Part shown: positions 41,272 through 50,413 of the stretch, in pieces
Layout: each line of letters begins with the position of its first letter
Numbering within the stretch: the first letter of the stretch is position 1
Source: Gammaproteobacteria bacterium UBA7310
GTDB lineage: Bacteria > Pseudomonadota > Gammaproteobacteria > Pseudomonadales > Ketobacteraceae
Reading direction: 5' to 3'
Length of the DNA: 64,000 nt
Assembly (NCBI GenBank): GCA_002471665.1
Contig: DKQK01000059.1
Span: 3,459 to 67,458, forward strand
Translations under genes and position numbers: made by a program
The notes under the pieces: generated by a model
Told to the model about the DNA's origin: nothing
What the model saw: the letters and a program-made list of their open reading frames with translations, nothing else
Databases searched by the model: none

Positions 41272-44205
41272 ATGCTTTCAGCATTCTGGTCAATTGCACT
41301 GCCGCAGGGCCGCACCTGGGCGTTGCTCGCGGTGTTACTGACCCTGGCGCTGCCCGGTGCCCGAGCCTATGGCCAGATTAGCGTCAGCAACGATTTCACC
41401 AGTCAGCCCGCCGGCCTGCAGGCGCTGCTCTATCTGGATCTTGAAGGCAACCTGCACCTCGATGACGCCATGAACCTGCCACGGGAGCAGTGGCTTACCC
41501 CGCAAACGGAAACCACCTCCTTCGGGTTTCGCCCCGGTAGCCTGTGGCTGAAACTGCCGGTCGCCAACCACGGTGACCAACCCAGACGCCTGGGGCTGGA
41601 GATCGCCTATCCAATTCTCGACCACGTGGCCGCCTTTGTAATCCGGGATGGCCACGTGGTGGCCCGGTACACCATGGGGGATACCTACCCATTTACCCAA
41701 CGCCCGGTGGAATTCCGTCATTTTATCGTGCCCTTCCAGCTGCTTCCCGGCGAGCGGGCCACCCTGTATTTGCAAATCACCACCGCAGGCACGGTACAGG
41801 CCCCGATCACCCTCTGGGACATGGATCATTTCTTTGAGCGACAACAGCCCTCCCTGATCGCCCACGGCCTGTACTTCGGCATTATGCTGGTGATGATTCT
41901 GTACAACCTGTTCATCTACCTCAGCATTCGCCACATCACCTACCTGTACTACACAGTGGCGGCCCTGTCCTGCGCGGGAATCAATGCCTCCATGCAGGGC
42001 CTGGGTTTTCAGTTTGTCTGGGGTGCCATGCCGGAGATCAACGCCATTGCCGTACCCTTGACCGTCGCGGCCTTCGGCATCAGTTCCAAATTGTTCGCCA
42101 TCGCCCTGCTTAACCTGCAACGCACTGCCCCCACCCTTTACAAACTCAAGCTGGGCATCATCGCCGCCTATACCCTGGTGCTGCTGAGCCTGTTCTTTCT
42201 GCCCTATCAATCCACCATCCGCATTATCTTGGTGGTGGGCATCTGCAGCATTCTGCTGGGAACCTATACGGGCTTCTATTTATTTCTGCAAGGTTATCGA
42301 ATCGCCCGCTTTTATCTGTTGGCCTGGTCTTGCCTGTTCGCCGCCCTGTTCATCACCGCGCTCAGCAAGGGTGGTTTTATTCCCAGCAGCCATTTCATTG
42401 AACATTCGCTGCAATACGGTTCCGCCCTGGAAGTCATTTTGCTGTCGTTCGCCATGGCAGACCGCATCAACGAGGAACGCCGGGCCAAGCGGGTGGCAGA
42501 AAAGCTGGCACTGGAAAGCCAGCAACAGGCCGCGGAGGACAGCAAACGCTACATAGAGCTGAAATACCAGACCAAGCTGGACGAGTTGAAAGCGCGCCAG
42601 GAAGTGATCGAAGCCCAGGCGGAGAGCAAAGCGAAAAGCGAGTTCCTGGCCACCATGAGCCACGAAATACGCACCCCCATGAACGGCGTGCTGGGCATGG
42701 CAGACCTGCTGCAGGAAACCAAACTTGACGACAACCAGCGCCACTACCTGGATGTCATCTCCAACTCCGGCAGCGCCCTGCTCAACATCATTAATGACAT
42801 TCTGGATTATTCCAAAATCAGCGCCGGGAAGATGGAAATCGAATACCTGGATTTCGATCTGGATCAGCTCTGTCTGGAGTGCGCCTCGGTGTTTTCCCCC
42901 ACGGCCGAGCGCAAACAACTGGCCTTGCTTTGCTCCCTGGAGCCGGGCACTCCCACCCTGGTTAAATCGGATCCTTGCCGCCTGCGGCAGATTCTGCTTA
43001 ACCTGTTGGGCAACGCCTTCAAGTTCACCCAATCCGGCTCCATTATTCTGCGCGTGCGGGAAACCGAGCCCAAGGTGGCCGGGGAATATACGCTGCATTT
43101 CGAAGTGCGGGATACCGGTATCGGCATCCGCCCGGAACAACAGGAAAACCTGTTCAGTGAGTTTACGCAGGCGGATTCCACCATCTCACGGGAGTACGGT
43201 GGCACCGGGTTGGGCCTGAGTATTTCCAGACAACTGGTGCACCTGATGGGGGGTGAAATCGGTATTGAAAGCCAGGTGGGTGAAGGCAGCCGTTTTTGGT
43301 TCACGTTACAGTGCCGCCAGTGTGAGCCTCAATTCATCCGCGAGCACTTTGTCCCCCTGTCTGCCCTGGAGGCGGTAAAGCTGCTGATCGTGGATGATTC
43401 CACCGACTTCTGCCAGGTGCTGAAGGAGCAGGCTGAAGCATGGGGTATGCGGCCCGAAGTGGCATTCACCGCCGCTGAGGCCCTGGAAAAACTGAACGCG
43501 GCCAGCGCGGCCGGTGCGCCGTTTCAGGTGGTGACCCTGGACAGGAACCTGCCGGGCACCAATGGCCTGGAGTGCGCCCGCCGGATAAAGCACACCGCCG
43601 CAATCCCCCACTGCCACTGTATCCTGCTGACGGCGATGCGCAGGGTTCCCGGGCGCGCAGAGCTGGAAGCGGCAGGCATCGATCTGGCCATGCAGAAGCC
43701 CATCTCCGCCCGAACATTGCGCCAAGCCATTCTGGGGTTAATGGAGGGTGGCGGACAGGGGCAGCAGCCCCGCCATGAGAAGGCAGCCTCGCCTATTCAA
43801 GGTCAAACCGTATTGGTAGCCGAGGATAACAATGTCAATCAGATGGTGATCACCGGCATGCTGAAAAAACTGGGGGTGAACTGCGAATTGGTTGCCAACG
43901 GTGAGCAGGCCCTACAGGCCTTCACCCGAGAGCCCCACCGTTTCGATCTCATTTTTATGGACTGCGAAATGCCGGTGATGGATGGCTACCACAGTTGCCG
44001 CCAAATCCGTGAGTTTGAAGATCAACACCATTTGCCCAGAACCCCGATCCTGGCGCTCACTGCCCATGCCATGCGGGAACACCAGCAGCGCGCCCTGGCG
44101 GCCGGCATGGACGGCCACCTGTCCAAACCCGTCGACCTCGCCACCATCAAGGAAAAACTGCTGCAGTACCTGGTGTTTCCGGAAGGCAACAGCCGCCGCG
44201 CCTGA
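41272..44205 (+). CDS. Hybrid sensor histidine kinase with 7TMR-DISM sensor and two receiver domains
   Basis: A 977-residue kinase. Signal or anchor 15-33; periplasmic 7TMR-DISM extracellular domain about 40-195; seven-helix DISM membrane domain about 200-390; coiled coil to 455; HisKA with His464 (SHEIRTPMNGVLG); HATPase domain (GNAFKFTQ, DTGIGI, GGTGLGLSIS) to about 680; receiver 1 with Asp757 (VTLDRNLPG); receiver 2 with Asp897 (FMDCEMPVMDG). No Hpt domain, so phosphate must pass to a separate Hpt. It belongs to the BarA/RetS style of global regulators. Its closeness to acs suggests a link to acetate, which is unproven. Confidence 0.93.
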   Translation: MLSAFWSIALPQGRTWALLAVLLTLALPGARAYGQISVSNDFTSQPAGLQALLYLDLEGNLHLDDAMNLPREQWLTPQTETTSFGFRPGSLWLKLPVANHGDQPRRLGLEIAYPILDHVAAFVIRDGHVVARYTMGDTYPFTQRPVEFRHFIVPFQLLPGERATLYLQITTAGTVQAPITLWDMDHFFERQQPSLIAHGLYFGIMLVMILYNLFIYLSIRHITYLYYTVAALSCAGINASMQGLGFQFVWGAMPEINAIAVPLTVAAFGISSKLFAIALLNLQRTAPTLYKLKLGIIAAYTLVLLSLFFLPYQSTIRIILVVGICSILLGTYTGFYLFLQGYRIARFYLLAWSCLFAALFITALSKGGFIPSSHFIEHSLQYGSALEVILLSFAMADRINEERRAKRVAEKLALESQQQAAEDSKRYIELKYQTKLDELKARQEVIEAQAESKAKSEFLATMSHEIRTPMNGVLGMADLLQETKLDDNQRHYLDVISNSGSALLNIINDILDYSKISAGKMEIEYLDFDLDQLCLECASVFSPTAERKQLALLCSLEPGTPTLVKSDPCRLRQILLNLLGNAFKFTQSGSIILRVRETEPKVAGEYTLHFEVRDTGIGIRPEQQENLFSEFTQADSTISREYGGTGLGLSISRQLVHLMGGEIGIESQVGEGSRFWFTLQCRQCEPQFIREHFVPLSALEAVKLLIVDDSTDFCQVLKEQAEAWGMRPEVAFTAAEALEKLNAASAAGAPFQVVTLDRNLPGTNGLECARRIKHTAAIPHCHCILLTAMRRVPGRAELEAAGIDLAMQKPISARTLRQAILGLMEGGGQGQQPRHEKAASPIQGQTVLVAEDNNVNQMVITGMLKKLGVNCELVANGEQALQAFTREPHRFDLIFMDCEMPVMDGYHSCRQIREFEDQHHLPRTPILALTAHAMREHQQRALAAGMDGHLSKPVDLATIKEKLLQYLVFPEGNSRRA

Positions 44206-44206
44206 C

Positions 44207-44788
44207 TCAGCGCCCCCGCAAATGACGTTCGCGGTTTTCCTGTTTCTTCTCGGCGTTCTTCTTCAGCAGTACATATAAAGCCCCGGCACCGCCGTGATGT
44301 TTCTGGGCGCTGTGGAAAGCCATGACCACAGGCAGGCTGGGCAGCCATTTATTGACGTAGCTTTTCAACAGCGCCGGCGGCTGGCTGCGATCCCCCTTAC
44401 CATGCAGGATCATCACCGTACGCAACCCCATACGGGTACATTCCTGAATAAATTCAAACACTTCTGTTCGGGATTGCTCCACTGTTTTACGATGCAGATC
44501 CAGCACCGCATCCACTGAATACTTGCCCAGGCGCAATTTGCGGTACACCCCTTCCTGCACCCCCGGGCGCTTGTATTCAATGATGTCGTGGGGGTCTACC
44601 ATCTCCACATACTCGGTGGTCAGCAGGTTTTCATCCCGCTTCAGGTCGGTGATGGCCGCCTCGCGCCGAGCCAATTGGGCCTCCGATGGCCCCTGAGCGC
44701 TATTACGGATAGACACCCGGTTTTGTACCAGGGGCTTCACACCTTCCAGTTCCTTGCGGAACAGATCTTCATCCTCAGGATTGAACAT
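44207..44788 (-). CDS. smrA: Smr-domain protein (SmrA-like)
   Basis: A 193-residue protein with a C-terminal Smr domain: VDAVLDLHRKTVEQSRTEVFEFIQECTRMGLRTVMILHGKGDRSQPPALLKSYVNKWL, with the LDLH and HGKG signatures, followed by AFHSAQKHHGGAGALYVLLKK. Smr domains of this type nick or cut DNA or RNA. The first 90 residues form a family-typical N-terminal extension. It is convergent with the histidine kinase, with a 1-nt gap between the stop codons. Confidence 0.88.
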   Translation of the reverse strand: MFNPEDEDLFRKELEGVKPLVQNRVSIRNSAQGPSEAQLARREAAITDLKRDENLLTTEYVEMVDPHDIIEYKRPGVQEGVYRKLRLGKYSVDAVLDLHRKTVEQSRTEVFEFIQECTRMGLRTVMILHGKGDRSQPPALLKSYVNKWLPSLPVVMAFHSAQKHHGGAGALYVLLKKNAEKKQENRERHLRGR

Positions 44789-45085
44789 GGGGAAATTCTC
44801 TATTCTGGTTCCGGTCTAAACCAAATCATACTGGGATCTGGCGACGCTGATAAGGTCTCCGCCGCCGAGCCCGGTTGCAGGGCGGATAACCGGTATACAA
44901 AATCGGCACCTTTATGTGTCGATCAAATTTACACCAACTCATTACTGGTTAATATTCAACCAAACCAACTGTCTGTTTTTTATACAAATATCAATATTGG
45001 CCCACATTCTGCTTACTTATTGATCAAAATTATCTGAATTCACTGTTTCTGCGGTGAGCAAGTAAATAGAAACGGAGCCTTATCC

Positions 45086-45766
45086 ATGAACAAACTGATT
45101 ACCACCATTGCACTGAGCGCCGCCCTGTTGACCGGTAGTGTGTTTGCCACGCCTCAGTATACCGGTGAAACCGAAGGCAGCCTGACCGATAGCGACTTCA
45201 GCACCTTCGGCTACTACCTGTGGAGCGATGAAGGCGACAGCCGCAGCTGGCATCTGCGCTGGACCGGCATTGGCGCGGTACAGGATCCTGTTGCCTGGTA
45301 CGGTTCTATTCTGTTCTTCAACAGCGATCTGGGCAGCGCCGTGGAATACAGTTTCGAGAGCGGCGGCACCTACGGTGACAACCTGTATGAAACCTATGAT
45401 GCCCTTGCCTTCGGTGGCATTGATGCCCTGTCCTTCCAGGCCGCAACCAATAATGACGGCGGTGTGGATGGTATCGATTTTTATCTGAGCGACGAGTTTG
45501 ATCTGCTGAGCTTCCAACTGGGTTCCAGCGCTTTCGATCTTGGCTTCAGCGACATCAACTACGAAGATCAGTATGCAAAAGCGGCGGATGGCATCTACAT
45601 CAGTGACGAGCTGAACAGCCCAGACGCTCTGGTGACCTACAACCCCGATGGTACCCTGCGTTATCAGTTTGAAGTGGTTGCCGTGCCTGAGCCGGCCTCC
45701 ATTGCCCTGTTGGGACTGGGCCTGCTGGGCCTGGGTATGGCGCGCCGCCGGGTTCGCAACAGCTGA
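45086..45766 (+). CDS. PEP-CTERM sorting domain protein, secreted
   Basis: A 226-residue exported protein. A signal peptide (LITTIALSAALLTGSVFA, about 4-21) precedes an acidic, Asp/Gly/Tyr-rich mature region with no known domain. The C-terminal VPEPASIALLGLGLLGLGMARRR is a PEP-CTERM anchor/sorting signal, usually processed by an exosortase and linked to exopolysaccharide or biofilm. No exosortase lies in this window. It is preceded by a 300-bp AT-rich intergenic region and followed by a good terminator. Confidence 0.9.
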   Translation: MNKLITTIALSAALLTGSVFATPQYTGETEGSLTDSDFSTFGYYLWSDEGDSRSWHLRWTGIGAVQDPVAWYGSILFFNSDLGSAVEYSFESGGTYGDNLYETYDALAFGGIDALSFQAATNNDGGVDGIDFYLSDEFDLLSFQLGSSAFDLGFSDINYEDQYAKAADGIYISDELNSPDALVTYNPDGTLRYQFEVVAVPEPASIALLGLGLLGLGMARRRVRNS

Positions 45767-45800
45767 TAGCCACCCCCGGAAAACCTTTCCAAGCGTAAGA

Positions 45801-45834
45801 AGCCGGCCCCTGAATCAGGGCGTCGGCTTTTTTT
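45801..45834 (+). terminator. Rho-independent terminator of the PEP-CTERM gene
   Basis: AGCCGGCCCCTGAATCAGGG is paired with a CGGC-type right arm (45801-45827), followed by T7 at 45828-45834. It lies 35 bp beyond the stop codon. Confidence 0.85.
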
Positions 45835-45845
45835 ACAGTTTTTGA

Positions 45846-47210
45846 TTAGTTTTTAACCAGATCGTTCTGTAACGCCTGCAACAGCTTCCGATGTATGCCG
45901 CCAAAGCCCCCATTGCTCATGATGACAATGTGATCCCCCGCTTTGGCTTGCGCCACCAGGCTCTGTACCAGCTGCTCCAGGTCACTGGCCACCCGGGCCG
46001 GGGCCTTGCTGGCCGCCACCACCGGCTGCAGATCCCAATCCAGCCCCGGGGGCTGATACCAGATAGCCTCATCCGCCTGCTCCGTTGCCGGCGCCAGGTT
46101 GGCCTTGTGTACACCCAGGCGCATGGTGTTGGAGCGCGGCTCAATCACCGCCACGATGCGCTGCTGCCCCACCTGCTTACGCAGCCCGTCCAGGGTGCTC
46201 TTGATGGCCGTGGGGTGGTGGGCGAAATCGTCGTACACCGTTATGCCGGCCACGCAGCCCACCACTTCCATACGCCGCTTGACGCCACCGAACTCACACA
46301 ATGCCGCCACCCCCTGCTCGGCGGTGACACCGGCATGGCGGGCCGCGGCAATGGCCGCCAGTCCGTTGTTCACATTGTGCAACCCGGTGAGGGGCCAGTG
46401 GACGCTGCCATAGCAATGGCCCTGGTAGCACACCTCAAAGTGGGAGCCATCCTCCGCCAGCAGCCGCGCCTGCCAGCCGGCTTCACCGATCAGCTGCACC
46501 GGAGTCCAGCAACCGGCGGCCAACACCTCCGCCAGATAGACATCGGCCTGGGGGTGAATCACCAGGCCATTGCCGGGCACCGTACGCACCACATGGTGGA
46601 ATTGTTTCTGGATGGCCTTGATGTCTTCGAAAATATCGGCGTGGTCGTATTCAAGATTGTTGAGGATCAGGGTCCGCGGCAGGTAATGGACAAACTTGGA
46701 ACGCTTGTCGAAAAAGGCGGAATCGTATTCGTCCGCCTCGATCACAAAAAACGGCTCTTCGCCCAGCCGCGCGGAGACCGCAAAGTTCTTGGGAATCCCG
46801 CCAATCAGGTAACCGGGTGCCAGCCCCGCCTGCTCCAGTATCCAGGCCACCATGGCGGAGGTGGTGGTTTTGCCGTGGGTGCCGGCCACCGCAATCACCC
46901 AACGCCCCTGCAGCACGTGATCACGCAGCCACTGGGGGCCGGAGGTGTAGGTCAACCCCCGGTCCAGCACGTATTCCACCGCCGGATTGCCCCGGGACAG
47001 GGCATTGCCGATGATCACCAGATCCGGTGCCGGGTCCAGCTGGGCAGGATCATAACCTTCGATCAGCTCAATACCCTGCTCCTGCAGCTGGGTGCTCATA
47101 GGGGGGTAGACGTTGGCATCGGAGCCGGTCACCCGGTGCCCCTGGGCCTTGGCCAGCAAGGCCAGACTGCCCATAAAGGTGCCGCAGATTCCCAGGAAGT
47201 GTAGGTGCAT
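45846..47210 (-). CDS. mpl: UDP-MurNAc:L-alanyl-gamma-D-Glu-meso-DAP ligase
   Basis: A 454-residue Mur ligase of the Mpl type. It begins MHLHFLGICGTFMGSLALLA, a Mpl-specific UDP-binding loop. The ATP loop AVAGTHGKTTTSAMVAW is near residue 110, followed by EADEYDSAFFDKRSKFVHYLP and LEYDHADIF. It reattaches the recycled murein tripeptide to UDP-MurNAc, saving cell-wall material. AGGA lies six nt upstream of the ATG. A small membrane protein gene lies upstream on the same strand. Confidence 0.96.
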   Translation of the reverse strand: MHLHFLGICGTFMGSLALLAKAQGHRVTGSDANVYPPMSTQLQEQGIELIEGYDPAQLDPAPDLVIIGNALSRGNPAVEYVLDRGLTYTSGPQWLRDHVLQGRWVIAVAGTHGKTTTSAMVAWILEQAGLAPGYLIGGIPKNFAVSARLGEEPFFVIEADEYDSAFFDKRSKFVHYLPRTLILNNLEYDHADIFEDIKAIQKQFHHVVRTVPGNGLVIHPQADVYLAEVLAAGCWTPVQLIGEAGWQARLLAEDGSHFEVCYQGHCYGSVHWPLTGLHNVNNGLAAIAAARHAGVTAEQGVAALCEFGGVKRRMEVVGCVAGITVYDDFAHHPTAIKSTLDGLRKQVGQQRIVAVIEPRSNTMRLGVHKANLAPATEQADEAIWYQPPGLDWDLQPVVAASKAPARVASDLEQLVQSLVAQAKAGDHIVIMSNGGFGGIHRKLLQALQNDLVKN

Positions 47211-47234
47211 AAAAGATCCTAAGGCTGGTTCACT

Positions 47235-47810
47235 CTAGTTGGAGGGTGGCTGTACCTGCTCCACCGCCGGGTTCTGTGGTGCCTGCTCCGGCATTGGCGC
47301 CGGCATAAACGCATTACTCAACAACAGCACAATCACCCAGATGGTAATGGACAGCAGATTGGCCTGCAGCCGACCCAGTTGCATGGACGCCCCGTAGATG
47401 CGCCCTTTGATCAAAATATCCCAGATCAACGCCACCAACAATGCCAGTCGCGCCAGCGTGCCGGATTCCGGTTCCAGCCCCTGACCGACGACATACACCT
47501 GCAGCGGCAGAATAATGCAACTGAGCAACAGATCGGTGCCCAGGCAGGCGCTCATGGTCTGCACGTAACGGGCCGTGAGGCCCTTGAACGCCAGCAGCGC
47601 CCACACCAGCAGCAACCAGGCCCCCATGGCCATCAGCAATCCCAGCATCTGCTGGCCCATGTTCAACGGCTCCAGCAGCAGGATGGTGGCCATTCCCAGC
47701 GCCAGTTCCGCCACCAGCAACAGCAGCAGCAGGACCTGCGAGTAAGGCACATCCTGGGGACCTTTCTGGAATCGACACAGCTGCCAGAACAGCACAAACA
47801 ACGGCTTCAA
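47235..47810 (-). CDS. Membrane protein, hypothetical
   Basis: A protein of about 191 residues with four hydrophobic segments (about 25-45, 50-75, 85-110 and 145-165) and a Pro-rich C-terminal tail (MPAPMPEQAPQNPAVEQVQPP). No family was recognised with certainty; Yip1-like small four-helix proteins are similar in layout. TTG 47810 is chosen because AGGAG precedes it by a normal spacing; longer starts upstream are unsupported. It is divergent from pfp and 25 bp upstream of mpl, probably in its operon. Confidence 0.68.
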   Translation of the reverse strand: MKPLFVLFWQLCRFQKGPQDVPYSQVLLLLLLVAELALGMATILLLEPLNMGQQMLGLLMAMGAWLLLVWALLAFKGLTARYVQTMSACLGTDLLLSCIILPLQVYVVGQGLEPESGTLARLALLVALIWDILIKGRIYGASMQLGRLQANLLSITIWVIVLLLSNAFMPAPMPEQAPQNPAVEQVQPPSN

Positions 47811-47949
47811 GAGCACTCCTGATTCTGAGGGGCGAATGAACAGAGCGGGCATTGTGCCAAAAGGCAGTACCCGGGAGCAACACAACATGAAACCCGCCGT
47901 CATTTGCTATATCATGCCGCGGTCAAAAAGCTCAGCCTCGGGAGTATCC

Positions 47950-49212
47950 ATGGCCACCAAGAATGCGTTCTATGCCCAGTCCGGCGGGGTCACGGCGGTG
48001 ATCAATGCCAGTGCCTGCGGAGTCATTGAAACCGCCCGTAAACACCCTGACAAAATCGGCAAGGTGTACGCCGGCAATAACGGCATCCTCGGTGCGCTCA
48101 CCGAAGACCTGATCGACACCAGCGCAGAAAGCGATACCGCCATCGCCGCCCTCAAACATACCCCCGGCGGTGCCTTTGGCTCCTGCCGTTACAAGCTGCG
48201 CAGCTTTGAAGAAAACCGGCGCGAGTACGAACGCCTGGTGGAGGTGTTCAGGGCCCACAATATCGGCTACTTCTTTTATAACGGCGGTGGTGATTCCCAG
48301 GACACCGCCCACAAGGTATCCCAGATCTCAGAAAAAATGGGCTACCCCATTACCTGCATCGGCATCCCCAAAACCGTGGACAACGACCTGCCCTTCACCG
48401 ACTGCAGCCCCGGCTTCGGCTCGGTGGCAAAATACGTGGCCATCTCCATCCGGGAAGGGGCGCTGGACGTGGCCTCCATGTGCGAATCCTCCACTAAGAT
48501 CTTCATTCTGGAAGTGATGGGCCGCCACGCCGGGTGGATTGCCGCCGCCGGGGCCCTGGCCCGACAGGATGGTTTTCCGGCGCCACAAGTTATCGTGTTT
48601 CCGGAGATCCCCTTTGAGCAGGAAGCGTTTCTGGCCAAGGTGCAGCAGTCCGTGAAACAGGATGGTTTTTGCGCCATCGTGGTGTCTGAAGGCGCTCAAC
48701 GGCGCGACGGCACCTTCCTGGCGGATTCCGGCGGCAAGGACGCCTTCGGCCACACCCAACTGGGGGGCGTGGCACCGTACCTGGCGCAGCTGATCAAGAA
48801 AGAACTGGGTTATAAGTATCACTGGGCGCTGGCGGACTATCTGCAACGGGCAGCCCGCCACATTGCCTCGGCCACCGATGTGGATCACGCCTACGCCATG
48901 GGCCAATCCGCCGTGGAGTTCGCCCTGGCCGGCAAGAACGCCGTCATGCCCATCATCGTGCGCAACCCCGGTGCGCAATACAGCTGGACCATCGGCGAGG
49001 CCAACCTGGCGGAGGTGGCAAACGTCGAACAGAAGATGCCCAAGGATTTCATCAGCCCGTGCGGCTTTGATGTGACCCAGCCCTGCCTGGACTACCTGCA
49101 GCCGCTGATTCAGGGGGAATCCTACCCGCCCTACCAGAATGGCATTCCCATGATCGCCCAACTGAAGAAAGTGAAGGTGGCCAAGGTACTGAATACACAC
49201 TTCAGTATTTAG
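47950..49212 (+). CDS. pfp: Pyrophosphate-type 6-phosphofructokinase
   Basis: A 420-residue phosphofructokinase. NGGGDSQDTAHKVSQ and IPKTVDNDLPFTDCSPGFGS are the substrate and phosphate-donor motifs; the Lys in PKTVDND is typical of PPi-dependent enzymes, as opposed to Gly in ATP forms. MGRHAGWIAAAGAL and VVSEGAQ are further sites. It phosphorylates fructose-6-phosphate with PPi, reversibly, and serves glycolysis or gluconeogenesis. ATG 47950 has GGGAG upstream; a longer frame begins at 47836. Confidence 0.93.
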   Translation: MATKNAFYAQSGGVTAVINASACGVIETARKHPDKIGKVYAGNNGILGALTEDLIDTSAESDTAIAALKHTPGGAFGSCRYKLRSFEENRREYERLVEVFRAHNIGYFFYNGGGDSQDTAHKVSQISEKMGYPITCIGIPKTVDNDLPFTDCSPGFGSVAKYVAISIREGALDVASMCESSTKIFILEVMGRHAGWIAAAGALARQDGFPAPQVIVFPEIPFEQEAFLAKVQQSVKQDGFCAIVVSEGAQRRDGTFLADSGGKDAFGHTQLGGVAPYLAQLIKKELGYKYHWALADYLQRAARHIASATDVDHAYAMGQSAVEFALAGKNAVMPIIVRNPGAQYSWTIGEANLAEVANVEQKMPKDFISPCGFDVTQPCLDYLQPLIQGESYPPYQNGIPMIAQLKKVKVAKVLNTHFSI

Positions 49213-49260
49213 TACCTTACTATTAAGTGCTACCTCACTATCAGGTCTTCATTGCGCAAC

Positions 49261-49276
49261 CTGGCCCATGGGCCAG
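49261..49276. repeat. Perfect 16-bp palindrome
   Basis: CTGGCCCATGGGCCAG lies between the convergent pfp and MpaB-type genes. It might be a terminator stem or a protein site; there is no T-run. Confidence 0.6.
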
Positions 49277-49279
49277 CAA

Positions 49280-50251
49280 TCAGGACGAGGCCGCCAGGCT
49301 CAGGTCGCCCTCGTCGCGTTCATTCCCATCTGGTTCATAGGCATCTGGTTCATAGGCATCCAGTTCATAGGCATCGGGATGGCGGCGGGAATCCTGGATG
49401 GCACGCCAGGCCAGCGGGATGTATTGCAGGCGCTCCGGCACCAGGGGATAGAACGTGCGCACCGACCAGGCAAACAGGCGGAACAGACGCTGGTCGGTTT
49501 TGCTGAAGCGCACATCAAAGCGGCGACGGAACGTCTCCGGTAAGGTGGCGATGGTGATTTTGTGCATGAACCAGCCCATGGCCTTCATCAGCAGCCTGAA
49601 GATCGGCATAGGCAGTTTCTTCAGCTCTTCCGGCCGTGGGTAAGCTGCGTAAAACCCGGGGTCCATGAGGTCATCCAGTACGTCACCCCACTCCAGGCGC
49701 TGCTCAATGATGTAGTCAAAATGCTTCCAGTATTCATCCTGGGTTTGTGGAATGTGCTTCTCATGGATACCCAGCAGTGCCCCCATCTGTTTCCATTCCC
49801 CGAACATCGCTTCGCGCTGTTCGCGGCTTAAGCGGGTTCCAAAATATTCATACATACGCAAGGTGGCATCAAAGCCGGTGATGTGTACCCAGGAATAGGC
49901 TTCCGGGTCCAGTGCGTGGTAGCGGTTGCCGTCCTTGTCGGTGCCCTTGATCTCACGATGCAGCTCACGCAGCCGATGGCCCATTTCGATGGCCTTGTCC
50001 GGCCGCGAGTAGACCACGGGCCACAGCAGCTTGGTGGAGCCTTTGGCCCGCCCCCAAGGGTCCAGCTTATACTTCTTTTCTTTGGACACCGCCGCGTCAA
50101 TCACCGGATGGGCGGACTGCAGCACAAAGGCCTGGGGCAGCATCAGATGAAACCGGTACGAGCCAAAATCGCGCCAGGTGTTGGATTCTGGCCCCAGTGG
50201 TCGCAGCTCCGGTTGATGGTGTTTTCGTTGTATGTTGGCCGCTTGAGTCAC
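49280..50251 (-). CDS. MpaB-type oxygenase (DUF2236)
   Basis: A 323-residue protein of the DUF2236/MpaB family (heme-type oxygenase fold related to rubber oxygenase Lcp): LMLPQAFVLQSAHPVIDAAVSKEKKY, DPWGRAKGSTKLLWPVVYS, REIKGTDKDGNRYHALDPEAYSWVHITGFDAT with conserved His and Asp residues. GTG 50251 has AGGAGG just upstream and is preferred to ATG 50296. The C-terminus is an acidic tail built of a repeated DAYEP/L element (15-bp repeats). A TetR gene lies upstream; it may control this enzyme. Confidence 0.85.
   Translation of the reverse strand: MTQAANIQRKHHQPELRPLGPESNTWRDFGSYRFHLMLPQAFVLQSAHPVIDAAVSKEKKYKLDPWGRAKGSTKLLWPVVYSRPDKAIEMGHRLRELHREIKGTDKDGNRYHALDPEAYSWVHITGFDATLRMYEYFGTRLSREQREAMFGEWKQMGALLGIHEKHIPQTQDEYWKHFDYIIEQRLEWGDVLDDLMDPGFYAAYPRPEELKKLPMPIFRLLMKAMGWFMHKITIATLPETFRRRFDVRFSKTDQRLFRLFAWSVRTFYPLVPERLQYIPLAWRAIQDSRRHPDAYELDAYEPDAYEPDGNERDEGDLSLAASS
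49327..49371. repeat. 15-bp tandem repeat inside the MpaB-type gene
   Basis: CATCTGGTTCATAGG at 49327-49341 and 49342-49356, and CATCCAGTTCATAGG at 49357-49371; each encodes one DAYEx unit. The in-frame period allows copy-number change of an acidic tail without breaking the gene. Confidence 0.85.
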
Positions 50252-50289
50252 GCCTTCCTCCTGATACGTTACTGTACTGATCGAGACAA

Positions 50290-50306
50290 AAGACAAAATA
50301 TGTCTT
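50290..50306. promoter_or_regulatory. Putative TetR operator upstream of the MpaB-type gene
   Basis: AAGACA (50290-50295) and TGTCTT (50301-50306) form an inverted repeat with a 5-bp spacer, 39 bp upstream of the preferred GTG start. The neighbouring TetR protein is a plausible binder. Weak evidence. Confidence 0.35.
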
Positions 50307-50413
50307 ATGACTCAAAAAATCAAGCGACTTATTGGTCAGATAAAGAGGGGAACGTGCTCCAGCCTAAAGGCAGACCCGCTGTAAAGCAGGCCTGATGCCG
50401 CGTTAGCCTGTAT

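Noticed and set aside
45891..47204. 437-codon open frame on the plus strand
   Set aside because: Antisense to mpl, with no ribosome-binding site or family similarity.
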